In this document: positions 42,450 through 53,633 of the stretch, piece after piece
How positions within the stretch are numbered: position 1 is the first letter of the stretch
Layout: every line of letters begins with the position of its first letter
Assembly: GCA_023264975.1 (NCBI GenBank)
Contig: JAHFUS010000020.1
Coordinates: forward strand, 1-56,523
Source: Actinomycetes bacterium
Lineage (GTDB): Bacteria; Actinomycetota; Acidimicrobiia; Acidimicrobiales; GCA-2861595
DNA: 56,523 nucleotides
Direction of reading: 5' to 3'
The notes under the pieces: model-generated
Told to the model about the DNA's origin: nothing
Seen by the model: the letters and a program-made list of their open reading frames with translations, nothing else
The model's database searches: none
Position numbers and translations under genes: made by a program

Positions 42450-42920
42450 TCACCGGCGCTCTCCGCGGCCGGTGTCGTCGAACGCTCCCGTGACCATCTG
42501 CTGCAACTCCCCGAATGGCAGGGAAACCGCCTCCGGAGCAGCTCCCACCAGGTAGGCACCCGGCCGCAGCTGCGGACCGAGCTCGGACACAACGGCACGC
42601 ATCCGGCGCCGGAGCCGATTGCGCACGACGGCCCCACCGACCGACCGGCCGATGGCGTACGCCACCCGCGGAGGCCCAGTCGGGGCGTCGGGTACGTAGG
42701 TTACCGTGACTGGACCTCGTCGAGCCCGTCGCCGGGACCGGCTCAGCGCCGCGAACGTGGACGTGTCGGTGATCCGGTGGATCAGGCCGACAGCTTGTGG
42801 CGGCCCTTCAACCGCCTGGCCTTGAGGATTGCCCTCCCGGCGCGGGTGGACATCCGGTGGCGAAACCCGTGACGCTTGGCCCGCTTCCGGGTGTTGGGTT
42901 GGAAGGTTCGTTTCACCCAT
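42450..42920 (-). CDS. rnpA: RNase P protein component; frame encloses rpmH (start proposed at 42920)
   Basis: The RnpA core covers 111 residues: [57 protein letters not shown] and [15 protein letters not shown]. The RNRLRRR helix is diagnostic. At the expected start there is only CTG (42785, CTGA overlap with the rpmH stop), with no ATG, GTG or TTG near. The frame stays open through the whole of rpmH to an ATG at 42920. That ATG is four bases before the rpmH GTG, and AGGAG lies 3 bases before it and 7 before the GTG. This gives 156 residues and the nested rpmH-in-rnpA layout known from Thermus. The 45-residue extension is Pro/Gln/Glu-rich. The alternative is a CTG start at 42785. Confidence 0.8.
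   Translation of the reverse strand: MGETNLPTQHPEAGQASRVSPPDVHPRREGNPQGQAVEGPPQAVGLIHRITDTSTFAALSRSRRRARRGPVTVTYVPDAPTGPPRVAYAIGRSVGGAVVRNRLRRRMRAVVSELGPQLRPGAYLVGAAPEAVSLPFGELQQMVTGAFDDTGRGERR
42782..42916 (-). CDS. rpmH: 50S ribosomal protein bL34
   Basis: 44 residues from GTG at 42916: [20 protein letters not shown], then [20 protein letters not shown] and KLSA. This is textbook L34. The ribosome site AGGAG is 7 bases upstream. The gene lies entirely inside the extended rnpA frame. It is the first gene of the rpmH-rnpA-yidD-yidC-jag-rsmG-parA-parB run, divergent from dnaA. Confidence 0.97.
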   Translation of the reverse strand: MKRTFQPNTRKRAKRHGFRHRMSTRAGRAILKARRLKGRHKLSA

Positions 42921-43285
42921 GAGCTCCTGTCGGCGCGGGACGACCCGGCCGGTCCAGGCTAGAGCCAACCTACCGACGATGCCAATGGCGGGCCGGAAAA
43001 TGACGACCACGGGGGGATTTAGGGGCCCAACTCGGGGAGATGACGGGGGTGGGTCCCGGCCGGGGAGTTGAAACGGCCTGGTCATCGGACTTTCTAGTTC
43101 GCCCCTCGCCACCGTCGAGAACCCGGTGCTACCGTCCCTCGAGCCCCCTCTGAGTACCCGTTCCGACTTCCCCCGGAGCCTGCGTAGGCGGGGTTCGGCG
43201 AGGCCTTGTCGGGCGCTTCGTCGTAGTTGTACACAGGTGTGGACGAGGTTGTGGACACGGAGCACTAGGGAAGGCGGAGCCGCCA
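42921..43285. other. rpmH-dnaA divergent intergenic region
   Basis: 365 bases containing the promoters of both directions and DnaA-box-like sites near dnaA (listed separately). A run of minus-strand frames here (part of 42450-43286) is Pro/Arg-rich and has no ribosome site. No RNA gene was found. Confidence 0.7.
43227..43258. promoter_or_regulatory. Three DnaA-box-like 9-mers upstream of dnaA
   Basis: TTGTACACA (43227-43235), TGTGGACGA (43238-43246) and TGTGGACAC (43250-43258) each match TTGTCCACA or its complement in 8 of 9 positions. They are 28-60 bases before the dnaA start, a place suited to autoregulation or part of the origin. Confidence 0.55.
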
Positions 43286-44713
43286 TTGACCGACGCCGAG
43301 CAGGTCTGGGGCCTCTGCGCCCAAGCGCTCCAGGGGATGGTCACCGATGCCGCCTGGCGAATGTGGTTCACCCAGATCCAGCCGTCGTGGGCCGATGAGC
43401 ACCGCCTTGTGCTGTCGGTGCCAAGCGCCCTGGCCAGGGAGCGGCTCCAGGGCACTCACCACCAGCTGATCATCGACGCCGTGAGCGAGTTGGCCGGGCA
43501 CCCGGTGGCCGTCGACTTCGTCGTGGGCACCCCCTTGGGGACGGGAGACGACTACCTCGACGCTGGCGCCGACGACGAGGTCGACGAGGTCGACCCGGCG
43601 CTGCTCGCCCGCATCGGCGTGAACGGAAACGCAGCCGCCATCCGACCGGGCGACGACCCTGCCCAAGCCGACGGCTCCCCACCCCGTGAGCGGGGCGGCC
43701 TCCAACCCAACTTCACTTTCGACGCCTTCGTCACCGCCGACTCCAACCGCTTCGCCCGGGCGGCCGCCGAGGTCGTGGCCGCCACCCCGGGCTACGCCTA
43801 CAACCCCCTCGTCATCTACGGGGGCAGCGGCCTAGGCAAGACCCACCTGCTGCACGCCATCGGCAACTACGTCCGGCGCCACTTCCCTAACTACACCGTG
43901 CGCTACACCACCACCGAAGGGTGCATGAACGAGTTCGTCGAGGCCCTCCGCACCAAGACCACGTTGGCCTTCAAGCGCCGCTACCGGGAGTGCGATGTGC
44001 TCCTCATGGACGACTTCCAGTTCGTCATGACCAGTGAGCGCCTGGGCGAGGAGTTCTTCTACACGTTCAACGAGCTCCAGGAGGCGTCCAAACAGATCGT
44101 CATCGTCTCCGACCGCTCGCCGGCCGAGATGATGTCGCTGCACGAACGCTTCCGCAGTCGGCTACTGGCCGGCCTGGTCACCGACGTCAAGCCGCCGGAC
44201 CTCGAAACCCGCATCGCCATCCTCCGCAAGAAGGCCGAGAAGCACGAGCGGATCGTGCCCGACGATGTCCTGGTGCTCATCGCCACCCACATACGCGACA
44301 ACATCCGTGAGCTGGAGGGCGCCCTCACCCAGGTCGTGGCCTTCGCCCACCACTTCGATGAGCCGCTCACCAAAGAATTGGCCGAGAAGGTGCTGGCCGA
44401 CTCCGTCTCCAAGACGCACAAGCCCATCACGCCTGAGCTCGTCATCGACAAGGCATCGGAGTTGTCAGGCTTCTCGGTGGAGGACCTCAAGGGCCCCAAC
44501 CGCAGCCGCCCCCTCGTACAGGCCCGCCAGATTGCCATGTACGTGCTCCGCCAGCTCACCGACCACAGTTATCCGGCCATCGCCGAGGCCTTCGGCGGCC
44601 GGGACCACACCACCGTGATCCACGCCGTCAAGAAGATCGAGGGCCTGATGCCCGAGCGGGCCAAGGTTTACCAGGACGTCGAGGCGCTCACCCGACTCCT
44701 GACTAGTGCATGA
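43286..44713 (+). CDS. dnaA: Chromosomal replication initiator protein DnaA
   Basis: 475 residues from TTG at 43286, with GGAG six bases upstream. Domain I is TDAEQVWGLCAQALQGMVTDAAWRMWFTQIQP. An acidic linker (domain II) follows. The AAA+ domain has Walker A YGGSGLGKTHLLHAIGNYV (about 179-187), Walker B DVLLMDDFQFV and sensor regions (VSDRSPAEM). Domain IV has the DnaA-box reader GGRDHTTVIHAVKKIE. It opens the origin when bound to ATP. It is divergent from rpmH and followed by dnaN. Confidence 0.98.
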   Translation: MTDAEQVWGLCAQALQGMVTDAAWRMWFTQIQPSWADEHRLVLSVPSALARERLQGTHHQLIIDAVSELAGHPVAVDFVVGTPLGTGDDYLDAGADDEVDEVDPALLARIGVNGNAAAIRPGDDPAQADGSPPRERGGLQPNFTFDAFVTADSNRFARAAAEVVAATPGYAYNPLVIYGGSGLGKTHLLHAIGNYVRRHFPNYTVRYTTTEGCMNEFVEALRTKTTLAFKRRYRECDVLLMDDFQFVMTSERLGEEFFYTFNELQEASKQIVIVSDRSPAEMMSLHERFRSRLLAGLVTDVKPPDLETRIAILRKKAEKHERIVPDDVLVLIATHIRDNIRELEGALTQVVAFAHHFDEPLTKELAEKVLADSVSKTHKPITPELVIDKASELSGFSVEDLKGPNRSRPLVQARQIAMYVLRQLTDHSYPAIAEAFGGRDHTTVIHAVKKIEGLMPERAKVYQDVEALTRLLTSA

Positions 44714-44919
44714 CCCTGTGTCGGACCTTTGTAATTTCGGGGGACGGGCGGGACGCTGTCCCCCACCCATCCCCGGGGCCGTCACACGCCTGTGGGAGCC
44801 TGGGGGCACCCGGGGGACAGGGAAACCATCCCTGACCTGGGCCTGGGCCCGGTTGTCCCCAATCCACACCCCCTACTACTGCTTCTAAGTATTTCTACAA
44901 AAAGAAGAAAGGCAGTTGC
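44714..44919. other. Candidate oriC segment between dnaA and dnaN
   Basis: 206 bases. Box-like 9-mers TTGTCCCCA (44853-44861, 8 of 9) and CAATCCACA (44860-44868) lie beside an AT-richer stretch (TAAGTATTTCTACAAAAAG, from 44886) that could unwind. GGGGGAC and GTCCCCC (44739-44745 with 44758-44764) form a hairpin after dnaA. Actinobacterial origins usually lie here, but few boxes are visible, so the origin may also include the region before dnaA. Confidence 0.45.
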
Positions 44920-46032
44920 TTGAAGCTCCGAAGTGAACGAGACACGCTGGTCGAGGCGCTCACCACCGCCGGGCGCGCCGTCACCAGCCGGGGCGGTGCC
45001 CAGCCCATGCTGTCCGGAGTACGCCTGGAGGTCCGGGGCGACCGCCTGCTGGTGGCCGGGTCCGACCTCGACCTCACGATCCAGGTCGACGTGGCCATCG
45101 GCGGCGGTACCGACGGCGTGTGTGTCATCCCGGCCCGGTTGGCGGCCGACATCGTGCGCTCACTCGAGCCCGGTGCAGTCACCTTCGAGGCGGGCGACGA
45201 TGAGGTGCGCATCACCGCCGGGCGCTCCCAGTTTGCCGTGCGCATGCTGTCGGCCGGTGATTTTCCCCGGTTGCCATCTGCCAGCGCCGACGGGGCCCCG
45301 GGCGAGGCCGTCACCCTTGCCGGCGGCCAGTTCGCCGACGCCCTTCGCCAGGTCGTCCGGGCCGCCTCGGCCGACGACGCCCGGCCGATCCTCACCGGCG
45401 TGCTCATGGCGGCTGAGCCGGCCGGGCTGCGCCTGGTGGCCACCGACTCATACCGCCTGGCCGTGCGCGATCTGCTGGGCACCACGGTGCTCGGCGAGGG
45501 CCAGCACGTGCTGGTGCCATCCAAGGCCCTGTCCGAACTCCAGCGGCTCCTGTCGGCCGACCAGGAGGTCACCCTGCGCCTGGGCGAGCACGACGCCACC
45601 TTCGAGGTCGGCGGCGTGCGCCTCACCACCCGGCTTATCGAGGGTGAGTTCCCCAACTACCGCCAGCTCATCCCGTCGTCGTACCCCAACCGCCTGGTGG
45701 TGGCCAAGGAAGCGCTGCTCGACGCCGTCCGCCGCGTCAAGCTCCTCGTGCGCGACGCCACCACTCCGGTGCGCGTCGCCCTGCGCTCCGACGTGATCGT
45801 TCTCACCGTGGTGAGCACGGAAGTGGGCCAGGCCGCCGAGGAGGTCGACGCCAAGTACGAGGGCGCCGAGATGACCGTGGCCTTCAACCCCACGTACCTG
45901 ATGGAGGGCGTCGAGGCGGTCGTGGGTGACGAGATCCTTCTGGAGACGCTCGATGCGCTCCGCCCGGCTGTCATCCGCTCGGTGGAGGGGGAGGAGTACA
46001 TGTACCTGCTCATGCCGGTGCGGGTGTCGTAG
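44920..46032 (+). CDS. dnaN: DNA polymerase III beta subunit (sliding clamp)
   Basis: 370 residues from TTG at 44920, with AGAAAGG upstream. Three clamp domains are visible: MKLRSERDTLVEALTTAGRAV, then ARPILTGVLMAAEPAGLRLVATDSYRLA and FPNYRQLIPSSYPNRLVVAKEALLDAVRRV. It ends MYLLMPVRVS, the conserved clamp tail. It forms a ring that tethers polymerases to DNA. recF begins 10 bases after it. Confidence 0.98.
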   Translation: MKLRSERDTLVEALTTAGRAVTSRGGAQPMLSGVRLEVRGDRLLVAGSDLDLTIQVDVAIGGGTDGVCVIPARLAADIVRSLEPGAVTFEAGDDEVRITAGRSQFAVRMLSAGDFPRLPSASADGAPGEAVTLAGGQFADALRQVVRAASADDARPILTGVLMAAEPAGLRLVATDSYRLAVRDLLGTTVLGEGQHVLVPSKALSELQRLLSADQEVTLRLGEHDATFEVGGVRLTTRLIEGEFPNYRQLIPSSYPNRLVVAKEALLDAVRRVKLLVRDATTPVRVALRSDVIVLTVVSTEVGQAAEEVDAKYEGAEMTVAFNPTYLMEGVEAVVGDEILLETLDALRPAVIRSVEGEEYMYLLMPVRVS

Positions 46033-46042
46033 GCAGGCCCCT

Positions 46043-47119
46043 GTGCGGCTACGCCGGCTCTGGCTCACCGACTTCCGGAACTACACGTCGGCCGAGGTCG
46101 AGCTGGCCCCGGCCGGCCTCACCGTGGTGTCGGGTGGCAACGGCCAGGGCAAGACAAACCTCTTAGAGGCCATCGCCTACCTGGCCACGTTGGACTCGTT
46201 CCGGGGCGCGCCCGCCGACGCCCTGGTGCGCACCGGCTGCGCCACCGCCGTGGTGCGGGCCGAGGGCGACAGGAGTGGGCGGGCGCTCCTCATCGAAGCC
46301 GAAATCGCGGCGAGCGGCCGCTCCCGCACGCTGGTGAACTCGCAGCCGCTGCGCCGGGCCGCCGACCTCCTCGGGGCCCTGCGGGTGAGCGTGTTCTCGC
46401 CGGGCGACCTCGAGCTGGTGAAGGGCGGGCCGGCCGCCCGCCGGCGCTATCTCGACGACGCCCTCGTCGGCCTGCACCCCCGCAACGCGGCGGTCCGGTC
46501 GGACCTTGAGAAGGTGCTGCGACAGCGCAACGCCTTGCTCAAGCAGTGCAAGGGTCGTCTCGACGCGTCGGCCGAGTCCACCCTTGACGTGTGGGACGCC
46601 AAGCTGGCCGCGACCGGCGCCGCCCTGGCCGACGCCCGAGCCGCTCTTGTCGCCGCTCTGGAAGCTCCGCTGGGCAAGGCCTACGGCCAGCTGGCGGGCT
46701 CGCCGGCCGACGTGGGCATCACCTACGAGCGTTCGTGGCCGGGCCCCCTCGACGACGCCCTCGCCGCCGCCCGTACCGACGACGTCCGCCGGGGGTTGTC
46801 CACCGTCGGGCCCCACCGTGACGAGCTGAGCCTGTCCATCGCCGGCCTGGCCGCGCGCACCCATGCCTCGCAGGGTGAGCAGCGTTCCATGGCCCTGGGC
46901 CTGCGGCTAGCCGCCCACCGAGTCGTCACCGATGCGGTGGGGGAGCCACCCGTCCTACTGCTCGACGACGTGTTCTCCGAGCTCGACGCCGACCGCTCCG
47001 CCGCCCTCCTTGCCCATCTCCCCGACGGCCAGATCCTGCTGACGACGGCGGGAGGCCTCCCCGCCGGCGCCTTCCCCGCCCTCACCGTGCAGGTCCACGG
47101 GGGCGGGATCATCCTGTGA
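46043..47119 (+). CDS. recF: DNA replication and repair protein RecF
   Basis: 358 residues from GTG at 46043. It opens VRLRRLWLTDFRNYTSAEVELAPAGLTVVSGGNGQGKTNLLEAIAYLA with Walker A GGNGQGKTN. The ABC signature appears as ASQGEQRSMALGLRLA, and Walker B as PVLLLDDVFSELDADR. It helps load RecA at gaps. The dnaA-dnaN-recF order is conserved. Confidence 0.97.
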   Translation: MRLRRLWLTDFRNYTSAEVELAPAGLTVVSGGNGQGKTNLLEAIAYLATLDSFRGAPADALVRTGCATAVVRAEGDRSGRALLIEAEIAASGRSRTLVNSQPLRRAADLLGALRVSVFSPGDLELVKGGPAARRRYLDDALVGLHPRNAAVRSDLEKVLRQRNALLKQCKGRLDASAESTLDVWDAKLAATGAALADARAALVAALEAPLGKAYGQLAGSPADVGITYERSWPGPLDDALAAARTDDVRRGLSTVGPHRDELSLSIAGLAARTHASQGEQRSMALGLRLAAHRVVTDAVGEPPVLLLDDVFSELDADRSAALLAHLPDGQILLTTAGGLPAGAFPALTVQVHGGGIIL

Positions 47120-47212
47120 GGCGAACGGAGCTTCTTGGTACTCCAGGGAGCCCAGCCACACCCGCCGCCAGAGGCCCCAACGGATGGTCGACACCAAGCG
47201 AGAGATGACGAA

Positions 47213-47545
47213 ATGAGCACGTGGAAGCCGCTTCCCACCGGCGCGCCGAAGGAGCCGAAGCGGATCGGAGTGGCGTTGGACCGGCTGGCGAAGAGCCTCG
47301 GCGCTCCCGGATCGGACGCCCTCCAGGTGGTGTTCGGGCGGTGGGCGGAGATCGTCGGCCCCGAGGCGGCGGCCCGGTCGCGTCCCCTTCGCCTGGCCCG
47401 AGGGACACTGGTCGTGGGGGTCGGGGACCCCGGCTTCGCCACCGAGCTCCGCTACCGCGGCACGGAGATCCTCGGGCGGATCACCGAGGTAGTCGGACGT
47501 CCCGTGGCAGAGCGTCTCGAGGTGCGTGTGCGAGCCCGTCGATGA
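47213..47545 (+). CDS. dciA: DciA-like protein (DUF721), helicase partner
   Basis: 110 residues from ATG at 47213. The DUF721 core is RLAKSLGAPGSDALQVVFGRWAEIVGPEAAARSRPLRLARGTLVVGVGDPGFATELRYRGTEILGRI. DciA proteins guide DnaB onto the origin in bacteria that lack DnaC or DnaI. DnaB is in this same window, and no dnaC is seen. It lies between recF and gyrB as in mycobacteria (Rv0004). Confidence 0.9.
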   Translation: MSTWKPLPTGAPKEPKRIGVALDRLAKSLGAPGSDALQVVFGRWAEIVGPEAAARSRPLRLARGTLVVGVGDPGFATELRYRGTEILGRITEVVGRPVAERLEVRVRARR

Positions 47546-47694
47546 GGCCGGTCCTGCTCTCGTCCGTCACATCCCGGTGGTAAACTGTCGTTACTGCAAT
47601 TCTGGCCTCTGAACAGCGGTTTTGTACCTTCGACACCGCTCTCTCAGCGCTTGGATCGCCTCTCAACTCCACACCTGTGAAAGGTCGCGCCTGG

Positions 47695-49644
<1,950 letters not shown>

Positions 49645-49698
49645 TTCCGCCCTCACTCGCTCCGCCGCTGTCCAGCATCTTGATCTCTGGAGGATTTC

Positions 49699-52173
49699 TT
49701 GAGCGACACCCCGATCGATGGCCCTGAGGAGAACGTTTTCTCCGGGGTAGAGCCGATCGAGATCCAGGAGGAGATGGAGCGGTCCTTCCTGGAATACGCC
49801 ATGTCGATGATCACGCAGCGGGCGTTGCCCGATGCTCGTGACGGACTCAAGCCGGTGCACCGCCGGATCCTGTTCGGCATGCACGAGCTGGGCCTGCGCC
49901 CCGACCGGCCGTTCATGAAGTGCGCCCGTGTCTCGGGCGAAGTGATGGGGAAGTTCCACCCGCACAACCAGCAGGCCATCTATGACGCGCTGGTGCGTAT
50001 GGCCCAGCCGTTCAGCCTGCGCAACCCCCTGATCGACTTCCACGGCAACTACGGCTCGCCCGACTTCCCGGCGGCGGCCGAGCGCTACACGGAATGCCGC
50101 CTCTCGCCGCTGTCGATGCACATGCTGGCCTCGATCGACGAGGACACGGTCGACTTCGTCGACAACTACACGAACGAGTTTCAGGAGCCGACGGTGCTCC
50201 CGGGGCGCTTCCCCAACCTGCTGGTCAACGGCAGCCAGGGCATCGCCGTCGGCATGGCGACCAACATCCCGCCCCACAACCTGGGCGAGGTGATCGATGC
50301 CACCGTCCACCTCATCGACCACCCCGACGCCACCCCGGACGACCTCATGGCCTTCGTGAAGGGGCCCGACTTCCCCACAGGCGGGTTCATCCTCGGCCGC
50401 CAGGGCATCCTCGACGCCTACCGCACCGGCCGGGGCAGCATCCGCATGCGGGCCCGGGCCGAGATCCAGGAGACCAAGACCGGCGGAACCGCAATCGTGG
50501 TCACCGAGCTGCCCTACCAGGGGAGCGCGGCGGCGCTGGAGACGCGGGTGGCCGAACTGGTGAACTCCCGCGAGCTCGAGGGCATCCGCGACATCCAGAA
50601 CCTGTCGGCCGGCCTCGAGACCAAGATCGTCTTCCCGCTCAAGCGCGACGCCAACGCCAACGTCGTGCTGAACAACCTCTACAAGCACACCCCACTACAG
50701 ACCAGCTTCGGCGTGAACATGGTGGCCCTCGTCGACGGCATCCCCCGCACGTTGAACCTGGCCCAGATCCTGTCGGCCTATATCGACCACCAGGTCGAGG
50801 TGGTCACCCGACGCACGCAATTCCGCCTGCGTAAGGCCGAGGACCGGGCCCACATCGTGGAGGGCCTCATCAAGGCGCTCGACATGATCGACGCCATCAT
50901 CACCCTCATCCGGGGCTCAGCCGACCGACCGGCGGCCCGCACCGGGCTGATGGCGGCCCCGTTCGAGTTCAGCGAGATCCAGGCCAACCACATCCTCGAC
51001 ATGACCCTCGGGCGCCTCACCCGCCTCGGCCGGGCCGAGCTCGAGGAGGAGATGGCCAAGCTGCGCGAGACCATTGCCGAGCTGCGGGCCATCCTCGACG
51101 ACGAGGAAAAGCTGCGGTCCGTCATCAAGACGGAGCTCGGCGAGGTGCGGGCGCAGTTCGCCACACCCCGCCGGGCCCAGATCACCTACGACCCGGGCGA
51201 CATCGGCGTCGAGGACCTCATCGACGACGAGCCGCTTGTCGTCACCATGACGCGCGCCGGGTACATCAAGACCGTCGCCGCCGGCGCCTTCCGCTCCCAA
51301 GGCCGCGGCGGGCGCGGCATCCAGGGCGCGCGTCTCAAAGAAGAGGACCTGATCAGCACCGTGATCCACACCACGGCGCACGCATACCTGTTGTTCTTCT
51401 CCAACCGGGGCAAGGTGTACCGGCTCAAGGCCCACGAGGTGCCAATGAAGGAGCGCACGGCGCGCGGCACCGCCATCGTTAACCTGCTGCCGCTGGCCAA
51501 CGACGAGCACATCCAGGCCATCATCGACACCCGCGAGTTCGGCGACGAGGAGTTCCTGGTCTTCGCTACCCGACTCGGGCAGGTCAAGAAGACCACATTC
51601 TCGGAGTACGACAAGTCCCGCCGCGACGGCTTCATCGCCATCACCCTGAAAGACGGCGACGAGCTCGTGCGGGTAATCCGCACGGCCGGAAACGACGACA
51701 TTTTCATCGTCTCCCGGCTGGGCCAGACCATCCGGTTCTCCGAGGACGAGGTGCGCCCCACCGGCCGGGCCGCCCAGGGCGTGATCGGCATGCGCCTGCG
51801 GGAGGGCGACGAGGTCGTGTCGTGCGACGTGGCGCGCGACGACGTGGCCATCCTCCTCGTCACCGACGCCGGCTTCGGCAAACGCACCCAGCTCGACAGG
51901 TTCCCCCGCAAGGGCCGCGGCACCATGGGCGTCAAGGGCATCAAGCTCACCGCCCGACGGGGCTACGTGGTGGCCGCCTTCATGGTCGGCCTTGACGACG
52001 AGATCATGTTCGTGTCGTCGGCCGGCGTCACCATGCGCCAGCCCGTGCGCGGAGTCCCCTCCCAGGGGCGCGACGCCACCGGCGTGCGGGTGATGAACCT
52101 CGACGCCGGCGCCACGGTCGCCTCGGTTGCGCCCATCCTGGCGGCGGAAGAGGCCGAGACGTCCCCCACGTAG
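49699..52173 (+). CDS. gyrA: DNA gyrase subunit A
   Basis: 824 residues from TTG at 49699, after GGAGG at 5 bases. It has [33 protein letters not shown], the catalytic Tyr at about 130 ([14 protein letters not shown]), and the C-terminal beta-pinwheel with the GyrA box [13 protein letters not shown], which marks it as gyrase rather than topoisomerase IV. The quinolone-resistance region reads [20 protein letters not shown]; the usual GDS or GDA triplet is NQQ. No intein is present. Confidence 0.98.
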   Translation: MSDTPIDGPEENVFSGVEPIEIQEEMERSFLEYAMSMITQRALPDARDGLKPVHRRILFGMHELGLRPDRPFMKCARVSGEVMGKFHPHNQQAIYDALVRMAQPFSLRNPLIDFHGNYGSPDFPAAAERYTECRLSPLSMHMLASIDEDTVDFVDNYTNEFQEPTVLPGRFPNLLVNGSQGIAVGMATNIPPHNLGEVIDATVHLIDHPDATPDDLMAFVKGPDFPTGGFILGRQGILDAYRTGRGSIRMRARAEIQETKTGGTAIVVTELPYQGSAAALETRVAELVNSRELEGIRDIQNLSAGLETKIVFPLKRDANANVVLNNLYKHTPLQTSFGVNMVALVDGIPRTLNLAQILSAYIDHQVEVVTRRTQFRLRKAEDRAHIVEGLIKALDMIDAIITLIRGSADRPAARTGLMAAPFEFSEIQANHILDMTLGRLTRLGRAELEEEMAKLRETIAELRAILDDEEKLRSVIKTELGEVRAQFATPRRAQITYDPGDIGVEDLIDDEPLVVTMTRAGYIKTVAAGAFRSQGRGGRGIQGARLKEEDLISTVIHTTAHAYLLFFSNRGKVYRLKAHEVPMKERTARGTAIVNLLPLANDEHIQAIIDTREFGDEEFLVFATRLGQVKKTTFSEYDKSRRDGFIAITLKDGDELVRVIRTAGNDDIFIVSRLGQTIRFSEDEVRPTGRAAQGVIGMRLREGDEVVSCDVARDDVAILLVTDAGFGKRTQLDRFPRKGRGTMGVKGIKLTARRGYVVAAFMVGLDDEIMFVSSAGVTMRQPVRGVPSQGRDATGVRVMNLDAGATVASVAPILAAEEAETSPT

Positions 52174-52246
52174 CCCCACCCCTTCGCGGCCCCGACCGCC
52201 GGCACTTCCCCTTCTCTGTTCGCCTGGCCACACGGAGTGTCGTGAA

Positions 52247-52846
52247 ATGGGAAATGAACGGTTGGACGAGCCTGGTCGCGAGTGCGGGCAGGTCTTGCCG
52301 CTGGTCACGTTGGTGATCGTGCTGGTCGGGATGGCGTGCCTGGCCGCCGGCAAGCTCGGGGGAGCGGCGGTGGCGCGGGCCCAGGCGGTCACGGCCGCCG
52401 ACGCGGCCGCGCTGGCCGGCGCAGCGGCGGGGCGGACGGCGGCGCTCGAGGCGGCCACCGCCAACGGAGGCAGGGTCACGGGCTACCAGGAGGCGGGGGC
52501 CGCCGCCCGCGTCGAAGTCGAGCTCGGGCGGGCCACGGCCAGCGCCCAGGCCAGGCGCAGCGGTGGCGCCGGCACGACCACGGGCGCCGGCCATGCGCCG
52601 GCCATGCGAGCCGCCCTGGCCCGGGCCGCCCAGCTGCTCGGCCGTACCGTCCCGGTGGCCGCGCCCCTCGACGACGTGCCGCCACCGGGCGACGCCGCCA
52701 TCCTTCACCAGCGCGGGCTGGCCGTCGACGTGCCTGCCCCCTTCGTGGCGTCGCTGGCGCCGGTTGCCGCCCGCGCCGGCCTGTGCCAGCCCTATCCCAC
52801 CGTGCATCCGGTCCACTTCGAGGTCTGTGGCTACCGACTACCGTGA
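52247..52846 (+). CDS. TadG-like membrane protein with an M15 peptidase-like C-terminus
   Basis: 199 residues from ATG at 52247. The N-terminus is TadE/TadG-like: GQVLPLVTLVIVLVGMACLAAGKLGGAAVARAQAVTAADAAALAGAAAG. This type of segment anchors pilus-associated proteins. A Ser/Gly/Thr linker follows. The last 50 residues read AILHQRGLAVDVPAPFVASLAPVAARAGLCQPYPTVHPVHFEV, which resembles the H..G.A.D and HFE metal motifs of VanY/M15 carboxypeptidases. A complete M15 domain is larger, so this is either a minimal or a relic domain. It lies between gyrA and the DUF3566 gene. Confidence 0.6.
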   Translation: MGNERLDEPGRECGQVLPLVTLVIVLVGMACLAAGKLGGAAVARAQAVTAADAAALAGAAAGRTAALEAATANGGRVTGYQEAGAAARVEVELGRATASAQARRSGGAGTTTGAGHAPAMRAALARAAQLLGRTVPVAAPLDDVPPPGDAAILHQRGLAVDVPAPFVASLAPVAARAGLCQPYPTVHPVHFEVCGYRLP

Positions 52847-52850
52847 ACGG

Positions 52851-53228
52851 GTGTCGCAGGGGAGACGGGTGCGCCGGGTCGTCCGCAGGGTCGATCCCTG
52901 GAGCGTCCTGAAGTTCTCGATGTTGTTCTACGCCTGCATGCTGCTGGTCGGCATGGTGGCCGGCGTGCTGCTCTGGGCGGCGGCGTCCACCACCGGCGTC
53001 ATCGACAACGTCGAGCGCTTCATCAAAGAGCTTTTCGCCCTGGAGTCGTTCGCCTTCAACGGCGCTCTCCTGCTCGAGTCGACCGTGATCGGCGGACTCG
53101 TCCTGGTATTGCTGGGCACAGGCGCCAACGTCTTGATGGCGGTGCTCTACAACCTCACGGCCGACGTGGTCGGTGGCGTCGAGATAACGGTGCTCGAGGA
53201 GGAAACCGCCCGCGGCCCCCTCGTGTGA
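52851..53228 (+). CDS. DUF3566 transmembrane protein
   Basis: 125 residues from GTG at 52851; a GTG at 52869, after GGGGAG, is an alternative. The core RVVRRVDPWSVLKFSMLFYACMLLVGMVAGVLLWAAASTTGVIDNVERFIKELF, then AFNGALLLESTVIGGLVLVLLGTGANVLMAVLYNLTADVVGGVEITVLEEE, is the DUF3566 domain with two helices. The same family follows gyrA in mycobacteria (Rv0007). Function is unknown. Confidence 0.88.
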   Translation: MSQGRRVRRVVRRVDPWSVLKFSMLFYACMLLVGMVAGVLLWAAASTTGVIDNVERFIKELFALESFAFNGALLLESTVIGGLVLVLLGTGANVLMAVLYNLTADVVGGVEITVLEEETARGPLV

Positions 53229-53268
53229 GGCGGGCACAACCTCCAGGCGCTAACCTCGCGAGTCCCCC

Positions 53269-53342
53269 GGGGCTATAGCTCAGCTGGTTAGAGCGCAGCA
53301 CTGATAATGCTGAGGTCGATGGTTCGACTCCATCTAGCCCCA
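53269..53342 (+). tRNA. tRNA-Ile (anticodon GAT)
   Basis: The acceptor GGGGCTA pairs with TAGCCCC. D arm GCTC/GAGC, anticodon stem CAGCA/TGCTG with loop CTGATAA, and T arm GATGG-TTCGACT-CCATC are all intact. The anticodon GAT is at 53303-53305. The discriminator is A and the 3' CCA is not encoded. In mycobacteria tRNA-Ile and tRNA-Ala follow gyrA; no tRNA-Ala is found here. Confidence 0.97.
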
Positions 53343-53423
53343 CTCCCCGGATAGGCGTTTCCGCACGTCAGGCTGGGTACGCCGACCGCAGGGTGTTTCC
53401 GCTGAGGTCCAGGTACTCGACCG

Positions 53424-53633
53424 TCACTGCACCAGGCGCTCGAGCAACTCCCGATCCTGTTCGATGATCTTGCGAAGGCGCTTCTTGAACGCTGGATCCC
53501 GGCGCTTCCGCTCGACCGCCTCCGCCAGGGCCTCCTTGACCGTCTCGTTCAGGCTTCGGCCCTCGGCACGGGCGACAGCCTCAGCCTCGGCCGCGAGATC
53601 GTCGGGGAGACGGAGGGTGATGTGCTTCGTCAT
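53424..53633 (-). CDS. Ribbon-helix-helix (antitoxin-like) protein
   Basis: 69 residues from ATG at 53633. The N-terminus TKHITLRLPDDLAAEAEAVARAEGRSLNETVKEALAEAVE is a ribbon-helix-helix DNA-binding fold of the VapB/CopG kind. The C-terminus is highly charged (RKRRDPAFKKRLRKIIEQDRELLERLVQ), like a toxin-binding tail. No toxin gene is adjacent on either side, so it is an orphan antitoxin or a simple regulator. Confidence 0.75.
   Translation of the reverse strand: MTKHITLRLPDDLAAEAEAVARAEGRSLNETVKEALAEAVERKRRDPAFKKRLRKIIEQDRELLERLVQ

Noticed and set aside
42921-43286. Extension of the rnpA frame to a start at 43286
   Set aside because: The frame stays open, but the segment is Pro/Arg-rich, lies in the dnaA-rpmH promoter region and has no ribosome site; ATG 42920 is the only start with context.
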